Source: Deltaproteobacteria bacterium
GTDB lineage: Bacteria; Myxococcota_A; UBA796; GCA-2862545
NCBI GenBank assembly: GCA_006226595.1
Contig: SBGP01000081.1
Span: 62,001 to 126,000 of the forward strand
Length of the DNA stretch: 64,000 bases
Direction of reading: 5' to 3'
Below, one piece after another: positions 1 to 9,800 of this stretch. The translations under genes and the position numbers were made by a program. Positions within the stretch are counted from its first letter, which is position 1, and each line of letters opens with the position of its first letter. The notes beneath the pieces are model-generated. The model was not told the DNA's origin and did no database searches. It was given only the letters and a program-made list of their open reading frames with translations.

Positions 1-1166
1 TGGAGCTGGCGGCGCACGTCGCCGAGTCCGCCACCTCGCCGGAGCCCCGCGCTCGTGCGCGTCGCATCCACGGGGCGGCGCTGCGGCTCGTCGGAGAGCT
101 CGACGAGGCCCGCGAACAGCTCGCTGGCGCCGTCGCCGATGCCCGAGAGGCGGGCAGCCGGGCATTGGAGGGGGCCGCGCTGGGTCGCCGTGCGGTGACG
201 TTGTGGCTCGGCGGCGACACGCCCGGAGCCGAGGCCGACTATCGGCGGGCCGCGGCGCTGGCGCGCGAGACCGGCGAGCGGAGGCTTCTCCCGACCGTGC
301 TCGCGAACCTCGGTGTGCTGCTCGCGGGTCGCGGAGCAATGGACGAGAGCTGGAAGGCACTCGACGATTCGCTCCAGGAGGCCCGGAGCACCGGCAACGT
401 CCGCGCGGAAGGCGTCACCGTCGGCTTGCTGGCGACGATGCACCACGAGGCCGGGCGACTGGCGAAGGCCGAGACGCTCTACCGGCGGGCCATCGAGGTC
501 TCGCGCGGAGTGGGGGATCGCCGCAACGAGGCGGCGAGCGTGGGCAACCTCGGGATCTGCCTGCGCCAGCAGGGCCAGATGGACGCCGCGTTCACCTGCT
601 ACCAGACCGGGCTCGCGCTGGCGCGGGAGCTCGGCAACCGCCGCACCGAGGGCCACATCCTCGGCAACCTGGGCGTGTTCCGGTTCGGGCAGGGAACGCA
701 CGACGAAGCCCGGGCCTTCTACCTGCAGTCTCTGGAGGTCGTCCGCGAGGTCGGGGACCGGCACTACGAGGCACTCGTGCTCGGCAACCTCGGCGAGATG
801 CACGCGGCCGCAGGGGAGGAGGACGTGGCGCGGGCACGGTTCATGGAAGCCCTCGCGGTCCATGCCGAGGTCGAGAACGCGCGGATGCTCGGCTGGACCC
901 TGGTGCAGCTCGGGCGACTCGATCTGCGCGCGGGGGCGCTGGATGCCGCACTCGAGCGGCTCGCGCGTGCCGAGGATGTGCTGGTGCCGGACGACGCGCC
1001 CTTCCTCTGCGACCTGTGGACGGTGCGCGCGCTGACCCGCCATGCGCGCGGTGAGACGCTGCTCGCGCGGGAGGCGCTCTCCCGCGCGGAACAGGTGGCG
1101 CCCGAAGACCACGTGGACTCGGCGTCTCGCCTGGCGGAGGCCCGTGCGGTGCTCGCTGGCGGGTGA
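1..1166 (+). CDS. TPR-repeat protein, 5' end cut by the window edge
   Basis: The reading frame is open from base 3 through the left edge, so the true start lies outside the window and the first in-window start-like codon (TTG 165) is not meaningful. At least five helix-turn-helix units of about 40 residues are visible, each containing a core such as NLGVLLAGRGAMDE, NLGICLRQQGQMDA, NLGVFRFGQGTHDE or NLGEMHAAAGEEDV, which is the Kinesin-light-chain/TPR_12 pattern. Such arrays are protein-interaction scaffolds. In this lineage they often form the C-terminal part of Ser/Thr kinases or transcriptional regulators, but no catalytic part is visible here. About 240 bases without a recognisable gene follow, up to the convergent msrA. 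Confidence 0.85.
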   Translation, partial: ELAAHVAESATSPEPRARARRIHGAALRLVGELDEAREQLAGAVADAREAGSRALEGAALGRRAVTLWLGGDTPGAEADYRRAAALARETGERRLLPTVLANLGVLLAGRGAMDESWKALDDSLQEARSTGNVRAEGVTVGLLATMHHEAGRLAKAETLYRRAIEVSRGVGDRRNEAASVGNLGICLRQQGQMDAAFTCYQTGLALARELGNRRTEGHILGNLGVFRFGQGTHDEARAFYLQSLEVVREVGDRHYEALVLGNLGEMHAAAGEEDVARARFMEALAVHAEVENARMLGWTLVQLGRLDLRAGALDAALERLARAEDVLVPDDAPFLCDLWTVRALTRHARGETLLAREALSRAEQVAPEDHVDSASRLAEARAVLAGG

Positions 1167-1404
1167 CTGGACGGAAGGTGTCGAGCGAGGCACCGGGCGG
1201 CTCAGGGTCGGGCACGGTCAGCAGCGGGCGGTGGCTGCCTTGCGGCTGGCAGCTGGGAGGCCTTCGTCGCGACGTCAATCGTCGAGCTGGCCACGGACGG
1301 GGGGGGACAACCCCTGCCCCTAGGCCTCGTCGATGTCGTGCTCCTGGGCCACTCATCGGGCGGTCCCGGAGTGCGCTTGACGAGTGGGGTCGTCAGGCGT
1401 CGCG

Positions 1405-2061
1405 TCAGTGCCCGGCCTTGTCGCCCCACAGCTGCTCGAGCCGCGCATCGCGCCCGCAGCCCTTGCGGTAGCTGTAGTAGCGCTCAGGGCTCTTCTTGTA
1501 GAAGTCCTGGTGGTAGTCCTCGGCGAGCCAGAACGTGGCCGCGGGCCGGATGTCGGTGACGATGTCGGCCTTCAGCGTCTTGCCCGCCTGCTTCTTCGTC
1601 TTCTCCGCGAGCTTCTGCTCTTCCTCGCTGCCGTAGAACACGGCGGTCGTGTACTGGTGGCCCTTGTCGCAGAACTGGCCGTTGTCCTGGGTCGGGTCGA
1701 TGTTGTGCCAGAACACGTCGAGGAGCTGCTCGTAGGTGACCACCGCGGGGTCGTACACGACGCGGATGGCCTCGAGGTGCTTGGTGCGGTGCATCGACAC
1801 CATCTCGTAGGTCGGCCCCTCGATCTCGCCGCCGGTGTACCCGCTCTCCACGGAGTCCACGCCCTCCACCCGCTCGAACGGTGTCTCCATGCACCAGAAA
1901 CAACCGCCGGCGAACACCGCCTCCTTGCGGCCTTCGGGGACGGGAGCGGCCGCGGGCTGACCCTTGCGGACGGCGGCGGGAGCGTCCGTGGGCGGCTTCG
2001 CGTCGGAGTCGGTGGGAGCACAGGCGGCGAGGGCGAGGGCGAGCACGAGGATGCGAGTCAT
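1405..2061 (-). CDS. msrA: Peptide-methionine (S)-S-oxide reductase, lipoprotein form
   Basis: Reduces methionine-S-sulfoxide in oxidised proteins using thioredoxin-type reductant. The signature GCFWCME carries the catalytic Cys (C54). The start is ATG 2061, preceded by AAGGAG at good spacing; an upstream in-frame ATG at 2079 has none. From 2061 the protein opens with MTRILVLALALAACAP, a lipoprotein signal whose lipobox Cys is residue 14, followed by a Pro/Ala linker, so the enzyme should be membrane-anchored in the periplasm. The C-terminus holds a further Cys (RKGCGRD) that could act as resolving residue. A thioredoxin gene lies divergently 135 bp away. Length (218 aa) is normal for MsrA plus a leader. 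Confidence 0.93.
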   Translation of the reverse strand: MTRILVLALALAACAPTDSDAKPPTDAPAAVRKGQPAAAPVPEGRKEAVFAGGCFWCMETPFERVEGVDSVESGYTGGEIEGPTYEMVSMHRTKHLEAIRVVYDPAVVTYEQLLDVFWHNIDPTQDNGQFCDKGHQYTTAVFYGSEEEQKLAEKTKKQAGKTLKADIVTDIRPAATFWLAEDYHQDFYKKSPERYYSYRKGCGRDARLEQLWGDKAGH

Positions 2062-2154
2062 GGTCTCTCCTTTGTCCATTGTTACGCCGCCCGCATCAGG
2101 GTGGTTACTCTGCCCCGTGAAACGACTCGTTCTGACACAGGACTACGACGTGAT

Positions 2155-2173
2155 GGCTCTGGTAGTCAGAGCC
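2155..2173 (+). other. Perfect 7-bp inverted repeat in the thioredoxin leader
   Basis: GGCTCTG and CAGAGCC flank a 5-base loop (GTAGT), 22 bases before the ATG of the thioredoxin gene and just upstream of its AGGAGG. It could be a leader hairpin or an operator shared with the divergent msrA; the sequence alone does not decide. Confidence 0.4.
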
Positions 2174-2195
2174 GCATTGCATTCAGGAGGCCAGC

Positions 2196-2576
2196 ATGGC
2201 CACGGTCACCGTCACCACCGAAAACATCGACCAGCTCATCGCTGACAGCAAGATCCTCATCCTCGACTTCTGGGCTGACTGGTGTGGCCCGTGTCGTCAG
2301 TTCGCGCCGACGTTCGAGGCCGCCTCCGAGGCGCACCCCGACGTCGTGTTCGGCAAGGTCGACACGATGGACCAGCAGGCGCTCGCTCAGGCCTTCGGTG
2401 TGCAGGGCATCCCGAACCTGACCGTGTTCAAGGAGCAGATCGGCATCTTCCAGCAGGCCGGCGCCCTCCCGCCCCCGGCCTTCGAGGAGCTGATCTCCCA
2501 GGTCAAGGACCTCGACATGGACGAGGTTCGCAAGAAGATCGCCGAGCATCAGGCCGAGCAGGGCGAAGCCAAGTAG
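2196..2576 (+). CDS. Thioredoxin-family protein, cytosolic
   Basis: A 126-residue thioredoxin fold. The strand LILDFWADWCGPC carries the redox pair C30-x-x-C33, and the cis-proline loop is GIPNLTVF. There is no signal peptide, so it should act in the cytosol. Canonical thioredoxins are about 105-110 residues; here the C-terminus is extended by a charged helix ending AEQGEAK. ATG 2196 is preceded by AGGAGG. It is divergent from the MsrA lipoprotein gene, and thioredoxin is the usual electron donor of Msr enzymes, but the two proteins are predicted to sit on opposite sides of the membrane. Confidence 0.92.
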   Translation: MATVTVTTENIDQLIADSKILILDFWADWCGPCRQFAPTFEAASEAHPDVVFGKVDTMDQQALAQAFGVQGIPNLTVFKEQIGIFQQAGALPPPAFEELISQVKDLDMDEVRKKIAEHQAEQGEAK

Positions 2577-2638
2577 CGCTTCGGTGTGCCGCGAGGGCTC
2601 GCTCGACCTGGTCGGGCGGGCCCTTCGTGCGTCCGGGG

Positions 2639-2905
2639 TCAGCGGCCCTTGCGACGCTCGTCGAGATCGTGCTCGGGGCCGTGGAACAGCTCCTTGAGCC
2701 CCTCACTGAGCTCGGGCAGCGCCTTGATCGTCTGGCTCACGCCGAACACGAGCACGCCGTGTTCCGCCTCGATGCCCTCGAGCCACGGGGGCAGCATCTC
2801 GGCTGCGAGCTCACCCACCGCCGAGAGGATGAGGGACATCGCGACGATCAGGTTGGTCACCGGGTGGTCGACCACGCGGTGCAGCCGGACGAGCAGCCTC
2901 ATCAT
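2639..2905 (-). CDS. Small membrane protein of unknown function
   Basis: An 88-residue protein beginning MMRLLVRLHRVVDHPV with one clear hydrophobic helix (LIVAMSLILSAVGELAAEM, about residues 19-37) followed by a region with another short apolar stretch (GVLVFGVSQ) and a basic tail. The arrangement suggests a single- or double-span inner-membrane protein. I do not recognise a family with certainty. It lies convergent to the thioredoxin gene and downstream of the large lipoprotein gene on the same strand, separated from it by a hairpin terminator. Confidence 0.6.
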   Translation of the reverse strand: MMRLLVRLHRVVDHPVTNLIVAMSLILSAVGELAAEMLPPWLEGIEAEHGVLVFGVSQTIKALPELSEGLKELFHGPEHDLDERRKGR

Positions 2906-2938
2906 GACCTCCGCCGCGCACGCTACCCGAAACGAGAC

Positions 2939-2969
2939 GACCCCGGTTCCGTCAGGTGGAACCAGGGTC
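2939..2969 (-). terminator. Hairpin terminator behind the large lipoprotein gene
   Basis: Twelve-base arms (2939-2950 and 2958-2969) around a 7-base loop, 20 bases past the stop codon at 2990. On the plus strand the arms have one C/A mismatch; on the minus-strand transcript the same position becomes a G-U pair, giving an uninterrupted stem. That asymmetry supports function on the minus strand. No clear U-tract follows. Confidence 0.6.
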
Positions 2970-2989
2970 GCGGGGCCTGCCGTCGTGCG

Positions 2990-5900
2990 TCAGGGAGTGA
3001 AGGTCAGGGTGTAGGTCGCGGCGGCTGGATCGGCGCGATCGAACAGCTCGACCCACGAGGTCGCGCATGCGGGCAACGCCCCGCAGGCCGTGCCCGTGGT
3101 GTAGCTGCTGTCGCCGAAGCAGTTCGCGGGGTCGAGGGTCTTGCCGTCGGAGCGCTGGCAGGAGGTGAGCGTCCAGTCCGACATTGCTGCGGGCAGCTCG
3201 ACCCGAGCGTGCACCCAGCCCGCGACGTTGGGCACCGTCAGCGTGTACACGCCGGCCGACTGCTCGGTGAGGGTCTGGCCAGCGGTGCGGTCGACGACGG
3301 GCAGATCGATGAGCTCGCTCTCGTACAGCGTGAGGCCCGTGGCCCCGGCGCAGTCGCCGAGGGAGAGGATGTCGGCGACGGCGTCACGGTTGGGGAGGTC
3401 GCTGCGAACGGCCCCTCGGCTGCACACCGCATCGCCCGCACGCACCAGGCTCGTGAGCGCGCCACCGAGGTCGGGGTCGGGTGTCAGTTCGAGGGTGAGG
3501 TCCGTGACGCCCGCGAGGTGCGACGCCTCGACCTCCCAGGTGACCATCGCGGCGCTCTGGCGCTCGATGGCGCCGAGGTCGGCAAATGTAGGGTCGGAGA
3601 GCGCGGTGCCGTCGAGCTCTCCGGCGGTGACTGTCGCCGAGAAGCCGTGTCCGCCGGGGTCGGTGATGACCGGCGTGCCGAGGGAGACGGTCATCGGGGC
3701 GGGATTTCCAGCGCGGTTCGAGACGCGGAGCCCGAGCGCGGCGGCCTCACTGGGCTCGGTGGTGCCGGTGTGAGCGTTGTCGCCGAGCCAGGTGGCGTGG
3801 GTGGTTGCGTCGAGCCAGACGTCTTGCAGCGGACGTACGTAGATGACGTCCGCGGGCACCTCTTCCTCGAAGGACTGCCCATCCTGGCTCCAGCTGACGG
3901 TGAAGCCAACGAAATAGCGCGTGCCTTCGATGGACGTGCCGGCGGTGCCCGGCGCGGGGACCAGGGTGAAGTGCGCGGTCGCGGTCGTGTCTGCCGCGAT
4001 GCTCGCCGTCCCATCGACGGCCGCGAGCGCGGTGTGCGTGTCCTCGCGGAGGAAGAAGTCGGCGGTGCCGGGGGCGGCGTCCGGGTCGCTCGTGACGCGA
4101 CGGGCGTACCCGGCGAAGTCGGTGATGAGCGCATCGACGCGCACCTGTTCCATGGGCAGCGCAGCGTCGAGGTTCGCAACGGCGAGGTCGATGGCGAAGA
4201 GTTGGCGCGTCAGGTCCGCCGTGAAGGGGAACGCGACCGTCGCGGGCGTCGTGCCCCCACTTGGCGTATCGAGCGCGATCGACGCCTCGATCCGACCGGA
4301 TTCGGACCCCGACAGGGTTTGTTCACCCACCTGCAAGTCCTGCGGCCCGTCGTTCATGTCCAGCCACACGTAGTCACTGGAGGTGCTCCCCGACACGACC
4401 GTTCCAAACCCCTCCGCTGCCTGGTGACCGGGGTGGGACACTCGAAATCGGTAGTTCCCGGAGGGGACGTCCTCGAACAGGGCCTCTCCTGCGCTGTCCG
4501 CGAGCAGGGTCGCGTTGTGGGGGCTTCCTTCCCGGCGGTCGAGCGTGATGCGTGCGCCCGCGACGCCCTCGATGAGCAGCCCTTGATCGTCATAGGTTCC
4601 GGTCAGGACGTCTTCGACCTTGAACAGGTACGCGCCCACGCCAGGGGTGTCCACCCAGACCAGGAGTGGCACGAGATGGTGAACTGCGCCCCCGACGCGC
4701 GTCTCGACATAGAAGCGGTAGGGATCCTGCTCGGTGGTGGCGACCTGGGGGTCTGGGGCGATGGCGATGGTGGCCGAGGCCGAGGCACCCACGGCAAGGC
4801 TCGCGATCGAAGACCCCGTGACCACGTTCGACCACGACGGAGCCGCCGCGCCGGTCTCGTCGACGACGGCGATCTCCAGGTTGGCCAGGGATGCGAGTCC
4901 CACGTTGGTCAGCGTCAGCTGTGCCGTCGCCACCTCACCCCTGGCGACGCCCGTCTCCAGCGTCGGTGGGTCCGCGCGCAGCTGTCCCCAGGCCCGCTCG
5001 GTGGCCACGCCCACGTCGATGGGTTCGTCCAGCGTGAACGGTGCGCTGCCACCGATGTCGTTGAAGGCCACCGCCGTGATCACGTAGGCGCCCACGGGGT
5101 CCGTGGAATCCACGGTCCACGACACCTGGCCCGGAGCGCCCTGCACCGTCTCCCGGAAGCTGTTCGGACCGGTGATCTCGAAGGCCACCTCGGTGACCGG
5201 ATGGTCGATCGCCGAGGCCGCTTCCACAAAGAGCTGGACCGTCTCACCCACGATGGCGTCGATGCCGGCGTCATAGCGGGGGCTGAAGTCCACCGTGGTG
5301 ATGACTGGCGCCGTGGGGGCGGCCTCGCAGTCGCCCGGGTTCACCGACCCCTCGGGCGACACCATCCCTTGCGGACACGGCACGCAGCCGCCGAACTGCA
5401 GGTAGGTGTCGGCGGGGCAGGGGAAGCAGTCATCGACGCTTCCGGAGCCGGCGACCGACGTGGTCCCGGTGGGGCAGGCCGCGCAGCCCGACTGGCTGGT
5501 GTCGTAGTAGGCGCCCGCGGCGCAGCTGCTCGCCGAGCCGTCGAAGGGGAACACCAGCGGCGCATCCGCGGTGATCTCGGTGTCGCCGATGACGACGAAG
5601 GGGTCGATCGGGTAGACGCCGAGCGTGCCGTCGAACTGCAGCCTGGCCTGGAAGTCCGCGCTGCTGTTCGCGGGAATCACGAGCCGGTCGTAGACCAGCA
5701 TCCGCGTGCCGTCGGGGGTCGCGAGCAGGTTCGGTGGCACGTCCCAGCCGAGCCCGCCCTGGTCGTGCCAGCCCACCAGATCGATGACGGTGACGTGGTC
5801 GGGCAGGTCGAAGCCCACGCCGTCCGCCATGATGTCGTGGTCGGTGGGGTTGTGGACCTCCATCAACAGCCAGCTGGTGGGGTCGGCCACCGAGGGCGGG

Positions 5901-8188
5901 ATGAAGGTGTCGTCGAGCGTCAGGGTTAGCGCGTTGGCGGCGGGGAACAGCCCCACCCCCGGCACGCCGGCGGGCCCCTGCAGGCCGGTGGCGCTGTCGT
6001 GCACCAGCGCCGCGTTGGTGACGGGCGTCGGGAGCGTGGCGGCCATTCGGAAGGTGAAGGTCGCCTGCCAGTCCACGGCTGCGTCGTCGGGGACGTAGGC
6101 GATCAGCGCATCCTGGAGGGGGTTGGCCTCGGAGGTGCAGGCCTCGTCGGCACACAGGCGGGCCGCCGTGCTGGTGCCCGCCTGCCAGGCCTCGATCGCG
6201 ACGGACTCCAGCTCGATGTAGTCACTGCGCCAGTCGAGGTCGGTGGCGGCGTGGAGGTCGATGCGGCCCGTGCCGCCGAGGCCGTCGGCGGTGCCGGACA
6301 CGATGACCCGCTGCAGCGCACCGAGCGGAGCGCCGTCGTCGGGGGTGTCGATGGTGGTGATGGTGTTGTTCACCGACGACTGCGCGGTGCGCACCGTCCA
6401 CGTCTCGTTCGGGCCTTCCCAGAGCAGCGTCGGTGGGTTGAGCGCGTCGGGCGGCCCATCCCAGATCTGCAGTCGCTCGGCGCCCGTGGTCACGCCGGGA
6501 GAGGCGACCTGGAAGGCCACCAGCACGGCATCGCCGCTCTGCATGCCTCGGCCGATGTGCCGCACCCCGTCCTCGCCGGAGGCCAGCGGAAGCAGCCCGG
6601 TCAGGGTGCTGTCCTGCGACAGGGTGGCCCACAGGTCGGTGCCCTCGTAGGTGAACGCGTCGGCTGCGACCTCCCAGGCGATGGTGTTGGCGTCGATCGA
6701 ACCGCCGGACAGCGAGAACGCGAGCTGGTCGCTGCTGACCCGCGTGCCGAGCAGGCCCTCTGCGCAGGTGCTGGTGTCGTAGGCGCACTCGCTGCAGCTG
6801 ACGTAGCCGCCGTGGATCAGGCCGAGGTCCTCGCAGGTGACGCCGACGTCGCTTCCGTCGCACTCCTCGTCGCCTTCGGCCCAGTTGTTGCCGCACACGG
6901 GGTTTCCGCGCCAGCTGAACATGTACTGGGTGCCGGCGAGCACGTAGGCGAGGCTGATCTCCCCGACGACCTGGCCCTCGGTCTGGCCGGTGCCGTCCAG
7001 CGTCCAGCCCTCGAAGGTGGCCTGATCGAGTGGGAGGTTGGCGTCCCAGCCCTGCTCCCACTGGCCCTTGCTGCCGTCGGTGGACACGTGGATGCCCACG
7101 CTCGCGAACAGCCGCTCGAGCAGGGCGAGATCGGTGAACTCGACGTAGTTGCTGCCGTCGTGGACCCACCAGGTGATGCGGGCCTCCACGGCCCCGCCGG
7201 TCTCGGTGATGTCCAGCGTGGGAATCGGCACGGTGGGATGGTTGTCGGCATCGACGGGCAGCGTGTAGTCGAGCTTGTAGAAGCCGATCTCCTCGCCGTC
7301 GACGTTCCACAGCCACCACCCCGACGGCAGCTCGGACTGGAGCTCCCCAGGGATGCTCATCCAGAGCTCCCCCGGGTACTCGCCGAAGCCGAGGGCACCC
7401 TGGCAGTACTGGTCGAGGTTGGCGTTGGTGAGTGGGGTGTCCGGGCCGTAGGTCGCCCCCCCGAAGGTGACGGGCCCGGGGGGAACCAGCTCGATGGAGC
7501 GCTCGCCCGAGCAGATCTGTGGCAGGCTGGCGACGAGGGCGGGGTCGTTGGTGCCGAATCCGATGCCCGGCGGCCGGAACGCCGCCGCACCGGGGGTGTC
7601 GGCGCTCTCGAACGAGCCCTCGAACCAGTAGCTCACACCCGCGGACGTGTAGGTATCGCCGTCGCGGTTGAGCCAGCCGTTGGAGATGTTCTTGAACGCG
7701 TCGTCGCCGCGGGCGAGCTGGGCGAACTGCTCGGCGGTGAGGCCGAGCTCCGTGGACACGTCCTCCGAACCGAGCGCCTCGCCTTCGTCTGCGGTCACAT
7801 CCCCCGCGTTGACGTCCGAGGTGGCGTCGGAGGTCGTGAGGTTGACGACAGAGTCCGAGCCGGCGGGCATCGCCAGGAAGCCGAGGACCGTCGGATCCGG
7901 ATCGGTGGTCGAGTCCACGAACATCAGCACGTGGTCGTAGTACTGCTCGATGGTGATCTCGAACCTGGCGTCGGCGTCGGCCTCGGCGGTGGCCACCGCG
8001 TCCCAGAACGGCACGCCGCCCGTGTGGGGGACGGCGACCAGCGTGTCCACGGTGCCCGAGTCGGCGGAGCGAGCGGCGGGAGTGCCGCCGAACTCGGCAC
8101 CCAGCTTGCCGCGGATCTGCAGGCCGTCTCCGAGCCCATTGCCGCACGCGGTGAGGAGGATCAGGGACAGCGCTGCGGGGACACGCAT
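2990..8188 (-). CDS. Giant multidomain cell-surface lipoprotein (1732 aa)
   Basis: Starts at ATG 8188 after GAAGGA; the open frame upstream lacks a signal. The N-terminus MRVPAALSLILLTACGNG is a lipoprotein signal. Visible parts in order are: an N-terminal domain of unknown fold; a cysteine-rich repeat around residues 425-470 (CGNNWAEGDEECDG, then CSECAYDTSTC) of the type frequent in myxobacterial surface proteins; a large region with beta-rich, Trp-rich sequence; two GCC2/ephrin-receptor-like cysteine motifs (CAACPTGTTS and CVPCPQGMVSPEG); an Ig-like or PKD-like domain; a carboxypeptidase-regulatory-like fold (GVAGARITLDRREG, PSGNYRFRVSHPGHQ); and further beta-sandwich repeats to the end. 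It is probably anchored in the outer membrane and surface-exposed, with an adhesive or structural role as inference. It is monocistronic, bounded by related hairpins at 2939-2969 and 8214-8251. Confidence 0.8.
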   Translation of the reverse strand: MRVPAALSLILLTACGNGLGDGLQIRGKLGAEFGGTPAARSADSGTVDTLVAVPHTGGVPFWDAVATAEADADARFEITIEQYYDHVLMFVDSTTDPDPTVLGFLAMPAGSDSVVNLTTSDATSDVNAGDVTADEGEALGSEDVSTELGLTAEQFAQLARGDDAFKNISNGWLNRDGDTYTSAGVSYWFEGSFESADTPGAAAFRPPGIGFGTNDPALVASLPQICSGERSIELVPPGPVTFGGATYGPDTPLTNANLDQYCQGALGFGEYPGELWMSIPGELQSELPSGWWLWNVDGEEIGFYKLDYTLPVDADNHPTVPIPTLDITETGGAVEARITWWVHDGSNYVEFTDLALLERLFASVGIHVSTDGSKGQWEQGWDANLPLDQATFEGWTLDGTGQTEGQVVGEISLAYVLAGTQYMFSWRGNPVCGNNWAEGDEECDGSDVGVTCEDLGLIHGGYVSCSECAYDTSTCAEGLLGTRVSSDQLAFSLSGGSIDANTIAWEVAADAFTYEGTDLWATLSQDSTLTGLLPLASGEDGVRHIGRGMQSGDAVLVAFQVASPGVTTGAERLQIWDGPPDALNPPTLLWEGPNETWTVRTAQSSVNNTITTIDTPDDGAPLGALQRVIVSGTADGLGGTGRIDLHAATDLDWRSDYIELESVAIEAWQAGTSTAARLCADEACTSEANPLQDALIAYVPDDAAVDWQATFTFRMAATLPTPVTNAALVHDSATGLQGPAGVPGVGLFPAANALTLTLDDTFIPPSVADPTSWLLMEVHNPTDHDIMADGVGFDLPDHVTVIDLVGWHDQGGLGWDVPPNLLATPDGTRMLVYDRLVIPANSSADFQARLQFDGTLGVYPIDPFVVIGDTEITADAPLVFPFDGSASSCAAGAYYDTSQSGCAACPTGTTSVAGSGSVDDCFPCPADTYLQFGGCVPCPQGMVSPEGSVNPGDCEAAPTAPVITTVDFSPRYDAGIDAIVGETVQLFVEAASAIDHPVTEVAFEITGPNSFRETVQGAPGQVSWTVDSTDPVGAYVITAVAFNDIGGSAPFTLDEPIDVGVATERAWGQLRADPPTLETGVARGEVATAQLTLTNVGLASLANLEIAVVDETGAAAPSWSNVVTGSSIASLAVGASASATIAIAPDPQVATTEQDPYRFYVETRVGGAVHHLVPLLVWVDTPGVGAYLFKVEDVLTGTYDDQGLLIEGVAGARITLDRREGSPHNATLLADSAGEALFEDVPSGNYRFRVSHPGHQAAEGFGTVVSGSTSSDYVWLDMNDGPQDLQVGEQTLSGSESGRIEASIALDTPSGGTTPATVAFPFTADLTRQLFAIDLAVANLDAALPMEQVRVDALITDFAGYARRVTSDPDAAPGTADFFLREDTHTALAAVDGTASIAADTTATAHFTLVPAPGTAGTSIEGTRYFVGFTVSWSQDGQSFEEEVPADVIYVRPLQDVWLDATTHATWLGDNAHTGTTEPSEAAALGLRVSNRAGNPAPMTVSLGTPVITDPGGHGFSATVTAGELDGTALSDPTFADLGAIERQSAAMVTWEVEASHLAGVTDLTLELTPDPDLGGALTSLVRAGDAVCSRGAVRSDLPNRDAVADILSLGDCAGATGLTLYESELIDLPVVDRTAGQTLTEQSAGVYTLTVPNVAGWVHARVELPAAMSDWTLTSCQRSDGKTLDPANCFGDSSYTTGTACGALPACATSWVELFDRADPAAATYTLTFTP

Positions 8189-8213
8189 CGTGGGTTCCTT
8201 CGGTCGAAAGCGA

Positions 8214-8251
8214 GCGACCCCGGTCGGACGGGACGTCACAACCAGGGTCGC
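8214..8251 (-). terminator. Hairpin terminator behind boxB
   Basis: Arms GCGACCC-C-GGT (8214-8224) and ACC-A-GGGTCGC (8241-8251) around a 16-base loop, 22 bases past the boxB stop. As with the hairpin at 2939-2969, the single plus-strand mismatch becomes a G-U pair in the minus-strand RNA, giving an 11-bp stem. It also lies 26 bases before the start of the next gene, so it could double as a leader structure. Confidence 0.55.
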
Positions 8252-8273
8252 ACAGAAAGGGAGAGCCTGCCGA

Positions 8274-9695
<1,422 letters not shown>

Positions 9696-9724
9696 GGGTA
9701 CTCCGGGCTGGCCTGGGCAATATG

Positions 9725-9757
9725 ATGCATTTTGCTTCACCTGAAAACTGCATTATA
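9725..9757. promoter_or_regulatory. boxB/boxR intergenic operator with embedded boxB -10 box
   Basis: An interrupted palindrome with arms ATGCATTTT (9725-9733) and AAAACTGCAT (9744-9753), matching at ATGCA-n-TTT. Each arm carries the TGCA core known from operators of the BzdR/BoxR family. On the minus strand, 9757-9752 reads TATAAT, a perfect -10 hexamer overlapping the right arm, so a protein bound here would block boxB transcription. The known BzdR sites use a shorter TGCA spacing than the 19 bases seen here, so the exact site architecture is uncertain. Confidence 0.6.
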
Positions 9758-9800
9758 GTGCGCATGTCGTCGGGCCCATTCGGACCTGCATGGAGGCGGC

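Noticed and set aside
1167-1404. Small genes in the gap between the TPR protein and msrA
   Set aside because: Only short Arg/Pro-rich frames without ribosome-binding sites; G and C runs near 1300-1320 suggest at most a weak hairpin.
2282-5929. Long plus-strand open frame (over 1200 codons) opposite the giant lipoprotein gene
   Set aside because: Arg/Gly/Val-rich translation without domains, no ribosome-binding site, entirely antisense to a gene with clear signal and domains; typical of very GC-rich DNA.
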